Of a stretch of 64,000 nucleotides of DNA, positions 31,347-43,755 are shown piece by piece (positions within the stretch are counted from its first letter, which is position 1; every line of letters begins with the position of its first letter). A program made the translations under genes and the position numbers. The stretch is from Mytilinidion resinicola (Eukaryota > Ascomycota > Dothideomycetes > Mytilinidiales > Mytilinidiaceae), in the NCBI RefSeq assembly GCF_010093595.1, contig NW_022985473.1, forward strand, positions 62,001-126,000. The letters run 5' to 3'. The notes below the pieces were generated by a model. The model had not been told where the DNA came from. It saw nothing but the letters and a program-made list of their open reading frames with translations, and made no database searches.

Positions 31347-32962
31347 ATGGAGGCAGAACCAATCCCGCAGGCGTCTGACATCGCCGAGAAGTCTCATCGA
31401 ATGGTTCTCGCCCCAGACGAGGGCCTACCTACCCACGATGAACCGCAACACCCTCAAACCTTCCCCGGGAAAGCGAAGAAAGCGCTGAAGACATTTGAAC
31501 GACAGCTAGTGGCGTATAATCTGGAAGCCCGTGGTATACAGCGCGTGGAAGCAGACGAGCGCCATGATTTGCGCTCCCTAGGATACACGCAGATATCTGT
31601 ACTGTGGTTCTCAATAAACCTCGCCGCCAACAATATCACGTTAGGCATGTTGGGCCCAGCGGTGTTCGAGCTTGGATTTCTAGATTCTGCCATGTGTGCT
31701 GTCTTTGGCATGCTCTTGGGATGCCTTCCCACTGCGTATACCGCCACATTCGGACCACGGAGCGGAAATAGGACAATGATATTCGCGCGTTATACAATGG
31801 GCTGGTGGCCGTCAAAGTTGGTGGTGATCCTCAACTTGATCGTATTGCTGGGGTATGCTATGATTGACGCGGTAGTTGCCGGCCAGATTCTGTCCGCCGT
31901 TTCTACTACAGACATGTCCGTTGTCGTAGGCATCATAGTTGTTGCTGTCATCACCTGGGGCGTCACGACTTTTGGATACCAGATCTTCCATTACTACGAA
32001 CGATATGCGTGGTTGCCGCAACTGATCGTATTTTGTATTCTTGCTGGCGTAGCAGGGCCAGGATTTGACACCTCGTCCGTTTCTGTGGGTGATCCACGGA
32101 CTCTCGCTGGGAACCGGTTGTCGTTCTTTGGTATCAATCTCTCCGCCGCAATTACCTATGCAGGTGGCGCCGCCGACTACTTCGTTTACTATCCTGAAGA
32201 AACCCCTGGATGGAAGATTTTCTCCATGACCATGATCGGTCTCACGACGAGCTTCACCTTCGCTTTCCTCCTCGGGATCGGGCTTGCGTCTGGAATGGCA
32301 AGCAGCGCTGCCTGGTCTACTTCATACGGAGTATCTCAAGGCGCGCTGATTGTCGAAGGCTTCCGTCCTTTAGGCAGCTTTGGCAGCTTCTGTGGTGTTG
32401 TGGTCGCATTGGGCCTCGTCGCGAACATGATCCCGCCAGTGTACTCTTCCGGTGTTGATTTCCAAATCCTGGGCCGCTACCTTGCACGCGTCCCTCGCGC
32501 TATCTGGAACACTATTGGCGTCGTCATCTTCACGGTCTGCGCGCTTGCCGGACGGGATCACCTTGCGGAGATCTTTACGAACTTCCTGGCGCTCATGGGT
32601 TATTGGGTGTCTATCTGGATTGCCATCACGCTCGAGGAGCATCTCATTTTCCGGCGCACACGAGGGTTCAATTGGACTGTCTGGAACCAACAGAAGAAGC
32701 TCCCCCATGGTATCGCTGCGCTGATCGCGTTTCTGATCGGCTGGGCTGGGGCAATTTTATGCATGGCGCAAGTGTGGTATATTGGACCAATCGCGAAGCT
32801 CGTAGGCGATTACGGAGCTGATGTGAGTGATCTTTTCTTCATTTCGTTCGAGATTAGTCGGCGCTGATGTCGCTGTAGATGGGCAACTATGTTGGTTTCG
32901 CATGGGCCGCCCTGGTGTTCCCGCCATTACGATACTGGGAGTTGAAGAAGTTTGGTCGTTGA
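31347..32962 (+). CDS. NCS1-family purine-cytosine permease (Fcy2-like)
   Basis: Exons are 31347-32822 and 32879-32962; the intron is 56 bp and phase 0. The product has 519 residues. A cytoplasmic N-terminus of about 85 residues precedes roughly 12 membrane helices. Typical NCS1 stretches are ISVLWFSINLAANNITLGML in TM1, ARYTMGWWPSKLVVILN, AAITYAGGAADYFVYYPEE, and EEHLIFRRTRGFNWTVWNQ before the last helices. The second exon ends FPPLRYWELKKFG, which closes the protein as in the family. Known role: proton-coupled uptake of cytosine, adenine, guanine or related compounds at the plasma membrane; the exact substrate is not readable from sequence. Neighbours give no pathway hint. Confidence 0.9.
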
Positions 32963-34394
32963 TGAGGCGTTGGGCTGCATGGCCATATCATTGGTGACTA
33001 GATCAACTCAACTTGGTCAATGAGGGTAAATCAATCACGTTGCCATTGTTTTCTGAGTGTAGGGGCCGTCGTCTGAGGTTTACCGGCCCGTTTAGAGGTC
33101 CCGTTTAAAATCGATGATGTCCATTCCGTCAGGATATTTTGGGGCTCTCCGAGCAGTAGCAAGCGACTCTACGCAGGTTTATGTTCGTAGTATATATTAT
33201 GTTCAGGTCGGTATAGGAGTCTAAGTATGCTTCATGTCTTGATTATATCAGTGATACCTCAACTTCTGAACGTGGTCAAATTCTTTATCGAGTGGGCGCC
33301 TCTTGTAAAGGCTAGAGCTTAGCTGCTTCCTTTACCATATATTCATGACTGTCTGACTATCTCCAATTCATTTCCTACCCTCGCAGATTACAGCATAAAC
33401 CTCCAGAGATTTGCCGCCTAGCTATAGGAGTCACTTGGTAGAGTTCTCATTCCACCCCAGCGTAGCCTAAAAATCGTCCGACCTTCCAAGTTGTGTCGGC
33501 GCTGGCTTGTCTCTTTCTACTTTCGTTGTGCGCCAAAGTCCATTTAAGGTCGCGTGCGGGAAGAAGATCTACGTGTAGTGGTATCTATCTAGATCAGGTT
33601 TGTTAGTGCCATGCTGCTAGGTCTACTTCAGGATTCCATATTTACATTTCAGACGTGGAAAGTAGAGCCTAAGTTGCATGCGTTTCCTCATATGGGGTCT
33701 ATATTGACACCGTGTCAATGCAAGCTTGATAGCGGGTAGTCGATGTCAATTCTCAAGCTTGTATAGGCAGATATGATCGGCGTGGCAAGTATGATGGCCA
33801 GTGAACATTCAACATGGGGTGAGCTAGATTATCCTAGATTCCAAACCATCATTGGACCTTGTGAGGAAACCTATTTGACCGCATTTTGCGTCGGCCGTTG
33901 TGCCTTCACGCACGCAACAACGTGTTCAAAGCTTGTTCACCACCGTTCTAATCTATGTCTCACCGCGTTCTGCCAGTTGCTTCTCTTCAATACGAAGCTT
34001 GAGGACTTCAAAAAGCTGCGCAAGCTTGCAGATGAGGCCAGAAAGAAGCCTCTTTTGTCGCGACATTAGCCGGCCCCGTGGGACCACAGAGCAAGGAAGC
34101 CCACCGCAAAGCAGTCTTCTAGAGTGCTAGGATTAGCGTCTATCGGAGGAGAACCCTCTAGTCACTACCATAATCTAGAAGTCGAGGGGCTGTTATTCAC
34201 TGGCTCCACATGAAGCCGCCGCCCGTCTGCTCATAATCAGCTCCTCGGACTAAATAACTCCTCCGCTTTCTTTATAAAACGCTGGTGGAGAAGTGTCTGC
34301 TCGACCGCAACTACAAAACTCACACTATCAACCAAGCCAGTCGCAGGCTCCTCGTCACTTCGCTCAACCACAACCCCAGCAAATCACGCAGACA
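32963..34394. other. Intergenic stretch of 1.4 kb
   Basis: No coding region, RNA gene or clear tandem repeat was found. The last 130 bp act as the promoter and leader of the following zinc protein gene. Confidence 0.4.
34271..34278 (+). promoter_or_regulatory. TATA-like box of the second coiled-coil zinc protein
   Basis: TTTATAAAA lies about 120 bp upstream of the ATG at 34395, followed by a C/A-rich leader. Distance and sequence fit a fungal core promoter. Confidence 0.5.
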
Positions 34395-35406
34395 ATGTCT
34401 ACCAACAATGCGCGTCGCTGGGACTGGGACGTCCTGGAACAGAACATTGACTCCATGTACCAGGAGTGCAAGCATACTGTCCAGCGTCTGAAGGACCAGA
34501 ATCTCAACGACAATGACTACCGCAACGAGAACGAGAACTTGCGCCAACAGATCCGCGATCTCCAGGCGATGATCGACGTGAAGGATAGCGGGTTAGTTCT
34601 CTTTTCATCCTTTTCCTTCCACATTAACTAACCCATACCGCAGTATCGCCGAAGCCCATGGCCGCATCGAGATGCTCGAAGCCGACAACCTTGATCTGAA
34701 CCAACGCATCAAAGCTATCGAAGAGACCTTCATCCCCCACAGCGGTGGCGTCAGTGCTGGCACCAAGCGTCCCCGTGTCTCCTCTCCTGAGTCCACCGGT
34801 CCGCTCTACGACACCCCCTCCTACAGCGCCCCATTCCCACCCCAGCAGCGTCACATCTTCCGCACCCCCTACAGCGACGCCGCACCCACCACCCCCTCCC
34901 AACCTACCTACCAACCCAACTACCGTCGCGCCCAGTCCTATGCCCCGGACCTTCGCCCGGCCTCCTTCACCAACGGCCCCGGTAACACCCCCTACACCCT
35001 CGCCTACGCCCGCCCCCACGGCAACCCGAGCATTAAAGACGACGACGGCTATGCCAGCGACAACGGCGGCTACCGCAGCGACGGCTCCGACGAGCCCGCC
35101 ACCCGCGTCAACATGCACAATAACAGCACGGCCGCACCACGCCCCAAGCCGCGCTACCAGCGCTTCGGCAAGGTCGTGTGCCACAACTGCTGGAAGCACC
35201 GCTACGCGTGCCATACGCGGCGCGGCGAGGTCAGCTGCGACTGGTGCAAGGAGACGAAGACGTGGTGCACGCGCGAGGTGTGCGCGCAGTGGCAGCGCGA
35301 GGGTAGGTGCTCCAAGGGCGTGAAGTGCCACGGCGTGCATGATAATACGCGCGGGTATAATCTGGGGAAGGAGCAGTTGCAGGGGGCGTATAGGGGACCG
35401 CGCTAA
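34395..35406 (+). CDS. Coiled-coil protein with C-terminal Zn2Cys6-like and CCCH zinc motifs (paralog 2)
   Basis: Exons are 34395-34591 and 34644-35406; the intron is 52 bp. The product has 319 residues. A short coiled coil (residues about 15-100, NENENLRQQIRDLQAMI and EMLEADNLDLNQRIKAIE) is followed by a Pro/Ser/Tyr-rich disordered linker. The C-terminus carries C-x2-C-x6-C-x8-C-x2-C-x6-C at residues 245-274 (CHNCWKHRYAC...CDWCKETKTWC), then C-x8-C-x5-C-x3-H at 279-298, the exact spacing of RNA-binding Tis11-type CCCH fingers. Order, CxNCW start and N-terminal MSxNN match the gene at 10218-11381, so they are paralogs. A nucleic-acid-binding role is likely by the CCCH motif but unproven. The ATG at 34395 is chosen over 34293 because the upstream residues are leader-like. 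Confidence 0.8.
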
Positions 35407-35856
35407 GAGGGGGGGGGGTTCTTTGGGGGGTTTGTGGTAGTCTGAGAGGTCGTAAATGGCTACGGCTTGTCGTTTGTTGGCTATCCCATGGGCGATGGGT
35501 GTTGGTTTCTTTATGTGGTTTGACGGAGATGAAGGGATGGACTTGAGAAGGGGCTGAGAATTAGAGCTTGGAGATTTTTGCTTTGCTATGTGAATAGCAC
35601 TGTTTGAAAGGCTTCGATAGCTCTGCCCTATTCTGGTATTGATGTAAACCCCATTGGGTCTATATCAGAGTCATGCTGCGATTCAAATTAAAATAGCTAT
35701 GCTTAGAACTCTCTTTTGCCACATGCACGTGACTGCATGAGGTCCTCCCATAGGACCAGAATCCTTGAACATGAATGTCATTTCCAGCATACCTAGATTA
35801 GCTCTATTCTCGCTAGCCATATTTTCACCACATATCCGCAAGAACTTCCCTCACCC
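35407..35856. other. Convergent 3' region
   Basis: A G-run at 35409-35418 follows the stop of the zinc protein gene. No gene is supported before the amine oxidase stop. Confidence 0.35.
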
Positions 35857-37642
35857 TCATCCCCCAGCAACATAAAAACTACTAACATCCCACCCATTCA
35901 CGGGACTAAACTCCTGAAACGCCGTCGTCCCATGCAGAACCTCATACCTCTTGTACTCCCCACAGCCCCAATCCTGGTTCCTACACTTCTTCCCCAGCTT
36001 CCCCGCAACCCTCAATCCAGCCTCTTGACCCTCGAAATACGCCCCCTGCAAGAACCCAAAATACTCCGCGCTGCAGTGCTCGCCCGCGAAATACAGCCGC
36101 TCAACATTCGACCGTAGATTCTGGTGGCCCTCGAGCGTCGTCCCGACCGGCCAATTGGAGTAGGATCCGTGTGCCCACGGCATCTCCGTCCACCGGGGGT
36201 AGAAGAAATCGATGGGCTCTGGGATGTCCTTGTCGGGAAACATCTCGCGCAGCACGGCGAGAGTTTCTGCTTTGGTGATCTCATCGTCTTGCGCTTCAAT
36301 GCGGTAGGACTCGCGCTCGACGACGGTGGCGAAGATGATGTTGGAGCCGGGGAGGAAGCCTTCTGTACTCAAGGATTGCCAGACGGGGTAGTAGCCGCGG
36401 GTGGTAGGGGATGCGTAGAGGAAGAATTGCGTGTCTGGGTCCCAGAATGTCTCGTTGAATTGGAGGAAGACTTTCGTGTAGGTGCCGATCTGGAACTCGG
36501 CGATGGCAGTCTGTTTCCAGTCGGGCAGCTCGGGTGTGAAGGAGACCTCGTCGTTTTGGAGGACGCCGAGCGAGAAGGTGCAGATGGCATAGGCGGCAGA
36601 GATGCAGGAGCCACCTTGTAGGGCGATGGTGACACCATTTTTGTCGTATGCGATATCCGTGACGATGGTGTTGAGGAGAAGGCGTGGGTCGTTTGGCTTC
36701 AGGAAGGTCGAGGCTATGCCTTTGACTAGTGTATTGAAGCCGCGCTGATCGATGACGAAGTTGTTGTCATCGGAGAATTGGTAAAAGGTTGCGTTGTTTC
36801 CTGTAACTCCGAATACGAGAGAGCTCTGCTCGGGCGGGTATGCGGTTTCCCAGTCCCAGGACCACCACTCAGCAGCTTGCGCGGCCATGTTCTTCTTTGG
36901 CTTGAAGCCCTTCAATCCAAGCCCAGCACGCATACTTGTGTCTTGCAGATTGTCCTTGAGGATCACTCCAGCGTATTGCTCAACCTCAGCATAAGCAGTA
37001 TCGTAATCATCGATCAAGTTGGCGTAGTCCGTGTACCCGGTCTCGTTGTACGTGAGAATCGATGAATAATTCGAATACTCGTCTGCGACGTTATACTTCT
37101 TTGCCTGCTTTCAATTAGCCGCTAATTCAAAGAAGTCGAATATTTCAGAAAGCACTCCTCACCATAGTCCAGATTGGGTTCTCGGGGCCTCCTTTGGTTC
37201 CAAGTCCTTGAACCCAATTTGCACCAAGCTCAACAACATAAGGGCTTCCATCATCCTTCTTTCCAAAGTCCGTATGTCTCATTCGGCCGCCAATTTCCCC
37301 ATTGTATTCCACGATGAGGAAGTCGGTGATGGACTGATTGGCTAGAGCTTGCTAATACAGCATTAGCGCTCCATCAGCCCAATTTGATCTCAGAAATACT
37401 TACAGCAGCTGTGATACCGGCCATTCCGCCGCCTCTAAAGTAGAGCACCAACATCAGCCAACTGTCTAAAGGAAGGCCTGAGCAAGCGGAAAGGGAGAGA
37501 AGTCAACTCACAATACCGCGACTGTCGTCCTCCTGCATTTCTTCTGATCCTCCCGAGGTTCAAAAGCAACAGCCTGCGCATTCTCCGCCCATAAAAGCCC
37601 CACAGCCACCGCGCCCAGTATTCGCGAAGCAGCCGTCCTCAT
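35857..37642 (-). CDS. Secreted FAD-dependent amine/polyamine oxidase
   Basis: Exons on the minus strand are 37642-37512, 37434-37404, 37351-37163 and 37104-35857; the product has 532 residues. A signal peptide (ILGAVAVGLLWAENAQA) precedes the dinucleotide-binding motif VLGGGMAGITAA (about residues 43-54), the acidic ribose-binding end FLIVEYNGEIGGRM, and the substrate-side GANWVQGLG. The C-terminus has MPWAHGSYSNWPVG and the FAD-binding block YFAGEHCSAEYFGFLQGAYFEG. This is the flavin amine oxidase family, closest in pattern to fungal polyamine oxidases, which oxidise spermine or spermidine and release hydrogen peroxide. Secretion, not peroxisomal targeting, is indicated since no C-terminal SKL is present (it ends YVAGG). 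The fourth exon could start 3 bp earlier. Confidence 0.9.
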
Positions 37643-38405
37643 GTCAGAGGTATGAAGGTCGAGATGGAGAGGAAGAGATAGTAGTCTCTATCCCAAGAAT
37701 TCCCATCACCTTAAGTACAGAAGCATCCCACACCGTACCTTCCCTGCTCCCTGCCACTCTCGGAAAACATAAACAAACAAAGCCGCGAGCACTGCAAAGA
37801 TCTGCTGTGACACCCACCGCACCCCCGCCTCAGCATGCAATTGCTCGTTCGGTGCAAGGCGAAGGCCGTCCCAAGGGTCCGCGAGATTGGTAGCTCGTGA
37901 TAAGCGTTAGCGGCCGTGCCGGTTATCTGGTGAAGGTGACGGGTGGCCGGGTGGGGCGTCCGGGGGAGCTTCTCGTGGTTTCTGACTAGGCAGGATGAGG
38001 AAGCTGCAAAATGGTTTGCGCACGGCCAGTCCAAGAGGCCTGTGATATGGCGGCTGAGACGTGGGATGCAGCGGATGGACTTGCTGGATTGGGTTTTGGA
38101 GTTGACGGTGAGGGGATACGCGACCAAGAAGAAAAGAGTGGAAATGGCTTTGTATGCAAGAGATGACAATTCGTAGGTAGTACTGCGTTGCCAGCTCGGC
38201 CTTATCATCGGCGAAAGGTCGCGAATGACAGTTCAGATGTATCACAAATGGCTGCTTACCGACCCAATGGGTTGACAATTGATAGGTAAAAACATGTGTT
38301 TCCTCTATGCTTGAGAGGCATAGTAGCCCGATTGAACACTGTATCCCTTGGATTTTTAAAGCTGTTAAAGATAACGCGCTTTTTTCATATACATAGTCGA
38401 ACGTT
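37643..38405. other. Upstream region of the amine oxidase
   Basis: Apart from presumed promoter sequence for the amine oxidase near 37643-37750, no feature is recognised. Frames on both strands lack protein-like patterns. Confidence 0.35.
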
Positions 38406-39500
38406 CTAGGTCTGACCAGAAAAGGACAACTGCTCATTGCCCACAACACCATTCAGGACATTCCCAATACCATCAACCTGCCCATTTCCACCAGGCTGGA
38501 TCACGTTGGAAAACGCATCAGCCATAACTTGGACCCCGCTGACAAAGTCTTTCCCATCAAATTCGCAATGTCCGCCCTGTGGAGAGTTATCCACGGTCTG
38601 TAATGCATTAATCTGAGCGGTCGACAGGCCCCCTGAAGTCGCTAAGTTCTCGTACGCCACAATTGCGCTCGGTATAGCCGGCTGTAGCAAAGCCAACTCA
38701 TCCTGAGTACTCTGGAAATGAATCGTCGTACTCGATATAACAGCATCGGCGTCCACAAAGTTAACCTGCAGCTCCAGCCCTCCACAGTTCAACAGCACCC
38801 CTGTGCCCTGGAAGTTCGTCATCTGTGCCGGTATGAAGAAGCCACTGAGTAGCAGCGAGCCGCCCGAAACCCCGGTAAAGAAGACCTGTGACTTGTTGTA
38901 TGCAACCACGTTCGGTAGCTCGTTCAAGATCAAGTCATTCACAGCTTGCGAGTGCGCGGCGCCGTCAGTTCGATTGAGCCCACTGCCACCTCCCCAGAAG
39001 AGGTTTGGGTCTGGGGCTAGCATGACGACACCCATGAGGTTTGCTTGTACGGCTTGGTTTGGAAAGTCGAAGAAAGATTGGCCGCCGTCGCCGTGTAGGA
39101 GGATATTGATGCCCATTGCTCCCGCGGTACCGGGGTCTGCCGTACCGCCGTCAACGCCGGAGGTAGTTGTGAATTGGTCTGCAGGAGCGCTGACTTTGAA
39201 GCGCATGTCTAGGCCACTAGAAGATGTTGTAAGCTCCTCATCCATGTTCGCGACAAGGTCATCATCGTGGATCTGGGAATCTTACTTAACTGTCACGGTC
39301 TGATCGAGGATCGTGGACCCATCAGTCGCAGTTGACACACCGCCTTTGATCTGTGCGGTTTGCTGCTGAGCCGTCGGCGCTTGAGTGATACCTCCGCCTG
39401 TGACTGAGCTCACCTTCTTCCGCCGTGGAGACGCTGCAGCCTGAGTATCCAAGAGACCTAGCACAAGAACGAGAATAGAGAAGTGAGATTGAATAAGCAT
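38406..39500 (-). CDS. Secreted alpha/beta-hydrolase-like protein
   Basis: Exons on the minus strand are 39500-39286 and 39216-38406; the 69-bp intron joins TVTV to NGLDMRFKVSAPADQF. The product has 341 residues. The N-terminus is a signal peptide (FSILVLVLGLLDTQAAA) followed by a basic RRKK and a Gln/Thr-rich segment. The mature part has INILLHGDGGQSF, resembling the oxyanion region, and FFTGVSGGSLLLSG at about residue 190, with a GxSGG nucleophile-elbow-like motif; FDGKDF near the end may carry the acid, and HCEFDG a histidine. Similar fungal proteins are widespread but uncharacterised, often labelled only as hypothetical or wrongly as cyclin-like F-box. An esterase-type activity is inference. 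The start at 39500 is preferred to 39551 because it gives a compact signal peptide. Confidence 0.72.
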
Positions 39501-40327
39501 AATTGCATAAGAGAGAACGGTCCGGCCGCTAAAAGAACTGAGAAGAAGCAAATGATGAAGTCAATAGTTTTGAAGGATCTAGAAAAATGAAATCAACGAA
39601 CGAGGAAATAGTGCCTTATTCATAATACGCGCCCAGACTCGTATTCTACTACGAAGCCCAAACCTGCCAAGTTGGCCAAGCAAACCCACCCAGCTGCCTC
39701 AAAGACATTCTCACGAGAATCAACTCCATATAGCAATGCACAGTGGTGCGGTTGGCTGACGTGGTTTCAACTCTAGGCTGGTGGAGCAGGTGAGGTTTGA
39801 GAGGGACTTTCAGGGCTGTTCGGATGTTTCGGCGGCAAGTCACATGATCAAGGTCTGACTTGCATCGTGCGAACCTTTACATTCACACTTTTACGTCCTT
39901 CACCCTCCAGGGCTGTCTTCAATTGTTATCTCACTCTCTAGAAAGTGGCGAGGTTGAAAAGATGATTCATGTTTTCGGGTGAGAAGGATGAGATAATCCA
40001 GTGTTGGAGAGTTCTAGGATGAGGTCTCGTTTATGCACCAGTTACTACACAGATAGCAGTCCCATTTGTACCGTCGCCATTACTTCTATCGTTGGTGCCC
40101 TCACTCTCGCTTCTACGGAATCTCCAGAAAACATCCACACGAATTCAAAACACAGCCATTGGTATTCATCCACCACGATTAGTCCTTAGAAGACAAAAGC
40201 CACTGAGGATAGCGTAAGGTCTTGCATGAAAGGCGTCAAGAATTAGGTTTCAGCTATACTATACAAGTCGATGATACCATCATTGACGACCGCAAGGTCT
40301 CCTAACCCTCCCTAAACCGTATGCTTC
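39501..40327. other. Intergenic region between two minus-strand genes
   Basis: It holds the promoter side of the hydrolase-like gene and the 3' side of the MFS gene. No gene or repeat was recognised. Confidence 0.35.
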
Positions 40328-42172
40328 TCACAAATTCTTAATCTCAAACTTCGTCCTTAAATACTCCCCATATCTCCCAAAAACAATTGGCAAAGGCACC
40401 AACGCAACCGCAATAAACCCAAGCAAGCTATTTCCCCAACCAATTCCTAGCGCATTATACATCGGTGTGCCCGCCAACGGCAGCACAGCGCCCACCACGC
40501 TCCTCAGCATCGTATTCGCAGCCAACGCGCTCGCCGCATACAACGCAAAGCTATCAACGATGTACGTAAGCGTACACATGAAGATGAGCAGCATGCCAGC
40601 CCCGACGAACACGGTGCCGAGGATGGGCATGATCCAGTGGATGTGCTGATCGGCGCTCCATCCGTACCAAAAGAGACCGATAGGAAGGGAGATAGCGCCG
40701 TAAATCATAGGCGGGAGACGGTATTCTGGCTTTACTGATCCTGACTCGGCCTTGGCGCGCTCCTTCATGAGTTTGTCGCTGAAGTGTGAGAAAACGAAGA
40801 GGGAGAGGAGGCTGCCGATGCCCATTCCAAGGTAGGCAAGGCCGGTCATGCCGGTATTCCAGCCGTAGACTTTTTCGTACATGGGTGTGATGGTGGTGAA
40901 AAGGAGGTAAATGTAGCCGTACACGATGGCCAAGTATACAGAGAATGCTATAACAACGGGGGAGAGGAAGAGGATTTTTAGGGGCCGTAGGAGGGCGTGG
41001 CGGATGAGGTCGGTGGTGGTGCGGCCTGTGTCGAGGCGAGAGCGGAGTTCGAGGTTTCCGGTAGAGGCGCGGAGAGCGCGCGTTTTGCGTTGGAGAATTA
41101 CGGGGGCGTAGGTCTCTTTCATTGTGACGAAGCAGACGAGGGTCGACGTGCCGCTCTTTGATAAGTGTTAGTACTCCTTCGTTAGATTGCGCATATACAC
41201 CAAAGCATGAAAACGTACCACTATAGTAATCAGCCAGAACACCCATCTCCAACCCTTTGCTTGGGCTAGAAATCCACCCCCAATCGGGCCAATGATGGGA
41301 CCCAAAAGCGGGCCCAATCCAAATACACCAGCCACCTTTCCTCTTTGCTCTGCAGGAACGAGATCGTGAATGGAGCCACCGCCATTCGTAAGAGGACAGC
41401 TTCCGAAGATGCCGCAAAGTAATCGGAACGCAATAAGCATTCCCGTACTATTCGCCTTCGCGCACCCAACGGTACATAAGACGAAGCAAACGTTGCAGAT
41501 GTGGTAGACCGGGACGCGACCGAAGACTTCAGACAGCGGCGCGATGACAAGAGGACCGAGAGCGAATCCAAGGACGTAGCATGATACAACGAAAGCGGCG
41601 AGACTCGATGATTTGATGTCGAACTCAAGCATTATCTCCGGGATTGCGGGTGCGCATATGGATGAGGCTAGTGGCGTGAGAAGTGTGATAAAACTTATGA
41701 GAATAACGTTGGCGGCTTTCCTCCTCGTACTCCAATTCCTGGGGTTTGCGGGGTCGTTTGGTCCATCCCACCAAACTGTGTTTTTCTCGAACTCCAGCTT
41801 TTCTTCTTCTGAATTGAAAGTGGTGGAAGTAGCCGCTGCTTCCAAGTCTTTTGGAATGTCTCGAACATGAGAAGGCAATGACGCTGCGTGACTTGACCGC
41901 GAGAACGTTTTCTGGAGCGTACTCGATAGCTTTTTCCGTTGTCCTGCTTCCTTTTCGCTGGAAGCTGTGTTTTGGCGCGAAAGCGAATGACGCCTACTTA
42001 TCGACCGCTGTAGCTGAAGTTCTCCCTCTGCATTGAGTATAAAGCCATCATTAGTGGCAATATCGGCGTCATGGCCTTCTGTAACGGCTTCTTGCCGGAG
42101 CTCGTGCTCAGAGAGCCCCGTTGGGGAGTGAACAATACTAGCCCGACGAACTGGAGGGGTTTGATGTGACAT
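40328..42172 (-). CDS. MFS multidrug/polyamine-type transporter (DHA1)
   Basis: Exons on the minus strand are 42172-41219 and 41155-40328; the 63-bp intron lies between ITIV and SGTSTLVCF. The product has 593 residues. A long Ser/Arg-rich cytoplasmic tail (about 160 residues, RSISRRHSLSRQNTASS) precedes WDGPNDPANPRNWSTRRK, the standard lead-in to TM1 of fungal DHA1 proteins. Other marks are GPLVIAPLSEVFGRVPVYH (motif A), CGIFGSCPLTNGGGSIHDL, GPLLGPIIGPIGGGFLA (motif C of drug:H+ antiporters) and KETYAPVIL at the start of the central loop. Role by family: proton-coupled export of drugs or polyamines at the plasma membrane; the substrate is not predictable. All 12 helices appear present. Confidence 0.92.
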
Positions 42173-42952
42173 GCGAATTTGCTAAGTTGATGAAGGGCTT
42201 TTAGCAGTAGTGTGAGTTTGTGCTCAGAATGAAGATGCTTAATGCAATGCGAAGGCAACAGCAGTGTCCTGCTTTATACGAGCCCGGTTGAGGATGCCGA
42301 GGTCACCTGCGTATCGATTCGTCACATCGGAAGTCGGAGGCCGGAAGAACTGTGCAATCGGCCGACTCTTTTTAAAAAATATACCATACATATTATCACG
42401 TTTGGAGGAGGTGGTACTGCGATGGTTGTGGCAGCGTGATATGCATTGGTGGAATAGGGTGACATATCGTGATCACGGAAGCGAGAACTTGCCGAGCATC
42501 CCTGAAGACTCACACGCCACCTCGTGGCTTAGAAAACCCCACTCGAACAACATAGCAAACATTAGAAAAAGTTGGTAGTCTGAATGTTGTGCGTGAGAGC
42601 CTTATGTCAGGTCGGTTTTTTCTGAGTAAGGTGAGGTAACCCAAACATCGGTGACAAAGCGCTCCAAGCAAATTCTCGGAGGGTAGATCAGAAGCAGCTA
42701 CTGGGTAAAATAGATCCTCTGACGAAACGTGATTGGAGTAGACACTGTCTTCTAATTTGCGATGTCGAGTATGCTTCATCCAGTGTTGAGATTAGTGCTC
42801 TATCCTGGGGTATCTCACAAACCTTTCCAAGCCCCGCAGATCTTCTGCAACACCATGCCGGTCTACAGCCAATGATACGAGGATAACGCCTAGACGGCCC
42901 GTCTTGCCGAAGTGTGCAACTTTTCCCAGAAACCCCACGACTACGTGGACAC
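42173..42952. promoter_or_regulatory. Upstream region of the MFS transporter
   Basis: About 780 bp, most likely the MFS promoter near 42173-42400 and the 3' flank of the acetyltransferase gene. No coding frame, TATA box or repeat is convincing. Confidence 0.35.
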
Positions 42953-43755
42953 CTACTGTGGCTGAGGCTCTCTCTTCAACACGTGACTAACGTCCTCGTC
43001 TAGTCCATATTTGCTCATGTCAAGCCTCAACTCACCAACCACCTCAAACCCAACATCTTGGAACATCTTCAAAGACGCCGGCCTTGCGTTGACGTACATA
43101 GCAGCACCGTGCTTGTTGGAAATCTCGTTGCAGTGGCGGCAAAGCCTCGTACCGAGGCCGCGGCGCTGGAAATCAGGGTGAACAAAGGTGCCATGGCGCG
43201 CTGTAATCATTAGTAGAAGCCTTAATGTGGTGTCGGAGTGCGTTAATTTACTGAAGTGCTTTTCTTGGTCAGAACCACACTCGATCTGGTACTCTGTTTG
43301 CCTGTAGCAATAGAACTTGGCAAGGTATGGATCAAGTCCCGCAATCAAGGGCAGCTCTTGTGCTTTCAACATCTCACCCCACTCCTTCTTTTGGTCTTCG
43401 GTCTTAGGCGTAGGCCAGGAAAGTTGCGTGTAGCCGACGAGCTTTCTAGATCGTGACATTCTTAGTCCCTTTTCGATATCTCCAAGAGGAACTGATTACA
43501 ATACCCCGTGGCTAACTGCACAATCTTGAAGCTCTTCTCGAGCGGCGCGTCCTTGTCAAAGCGGGGAGCAACGTGGTACGCCCACAGCTTGTATTCGTCC
43601 CTGGCGCTCATATCTCGCATCATCGGCTTGTACAGCTTGTCGTTTGCGTGGGCAAGAACTGCCAAGTTGCAGATGTCTTCGACGTCGTCGGCCGTGGCTC
43701 CGAGGAGGGCGAAGTCTTCCGGGGGTTCTTCTACCTGCGCGGTGGGCTCTGCCAT
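42953..43755 (-). CDS. GNAT-family N-acetyltransferase
   Basis: Exons on the minus strand are 43755-43505, 43445-43252 and 43200-42953; introns are 59 and 51 bp, giving 230 residues. The acetyl-CoA-binding signature is clear: TFVHPDFQRRGLGTRLCRHC (R/QxxGxG), followed by KHGAAMYVNARPASLKMFQDVGFEVVGEL, the usual strand-6/7 region. The N-terminus ADDVEDICNLAVLAHAND is the first helix of the fold. Substrate is unknown. The second intron is 51 bp and has no in-frame stop, so a retained form with 17 extra residues just before the acetyl-CoA motif is possible. The ATG at 43755 opens the conserved part; an upstream in-frame ATG at 43911 exists. Confidence 0.88.

Noticed and set aside
35401..35425. 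G-run after the zinc protein gene as a terminator
   Set aside because: A short homopolymer alone is not evidence of a eukaryotic termination signal.
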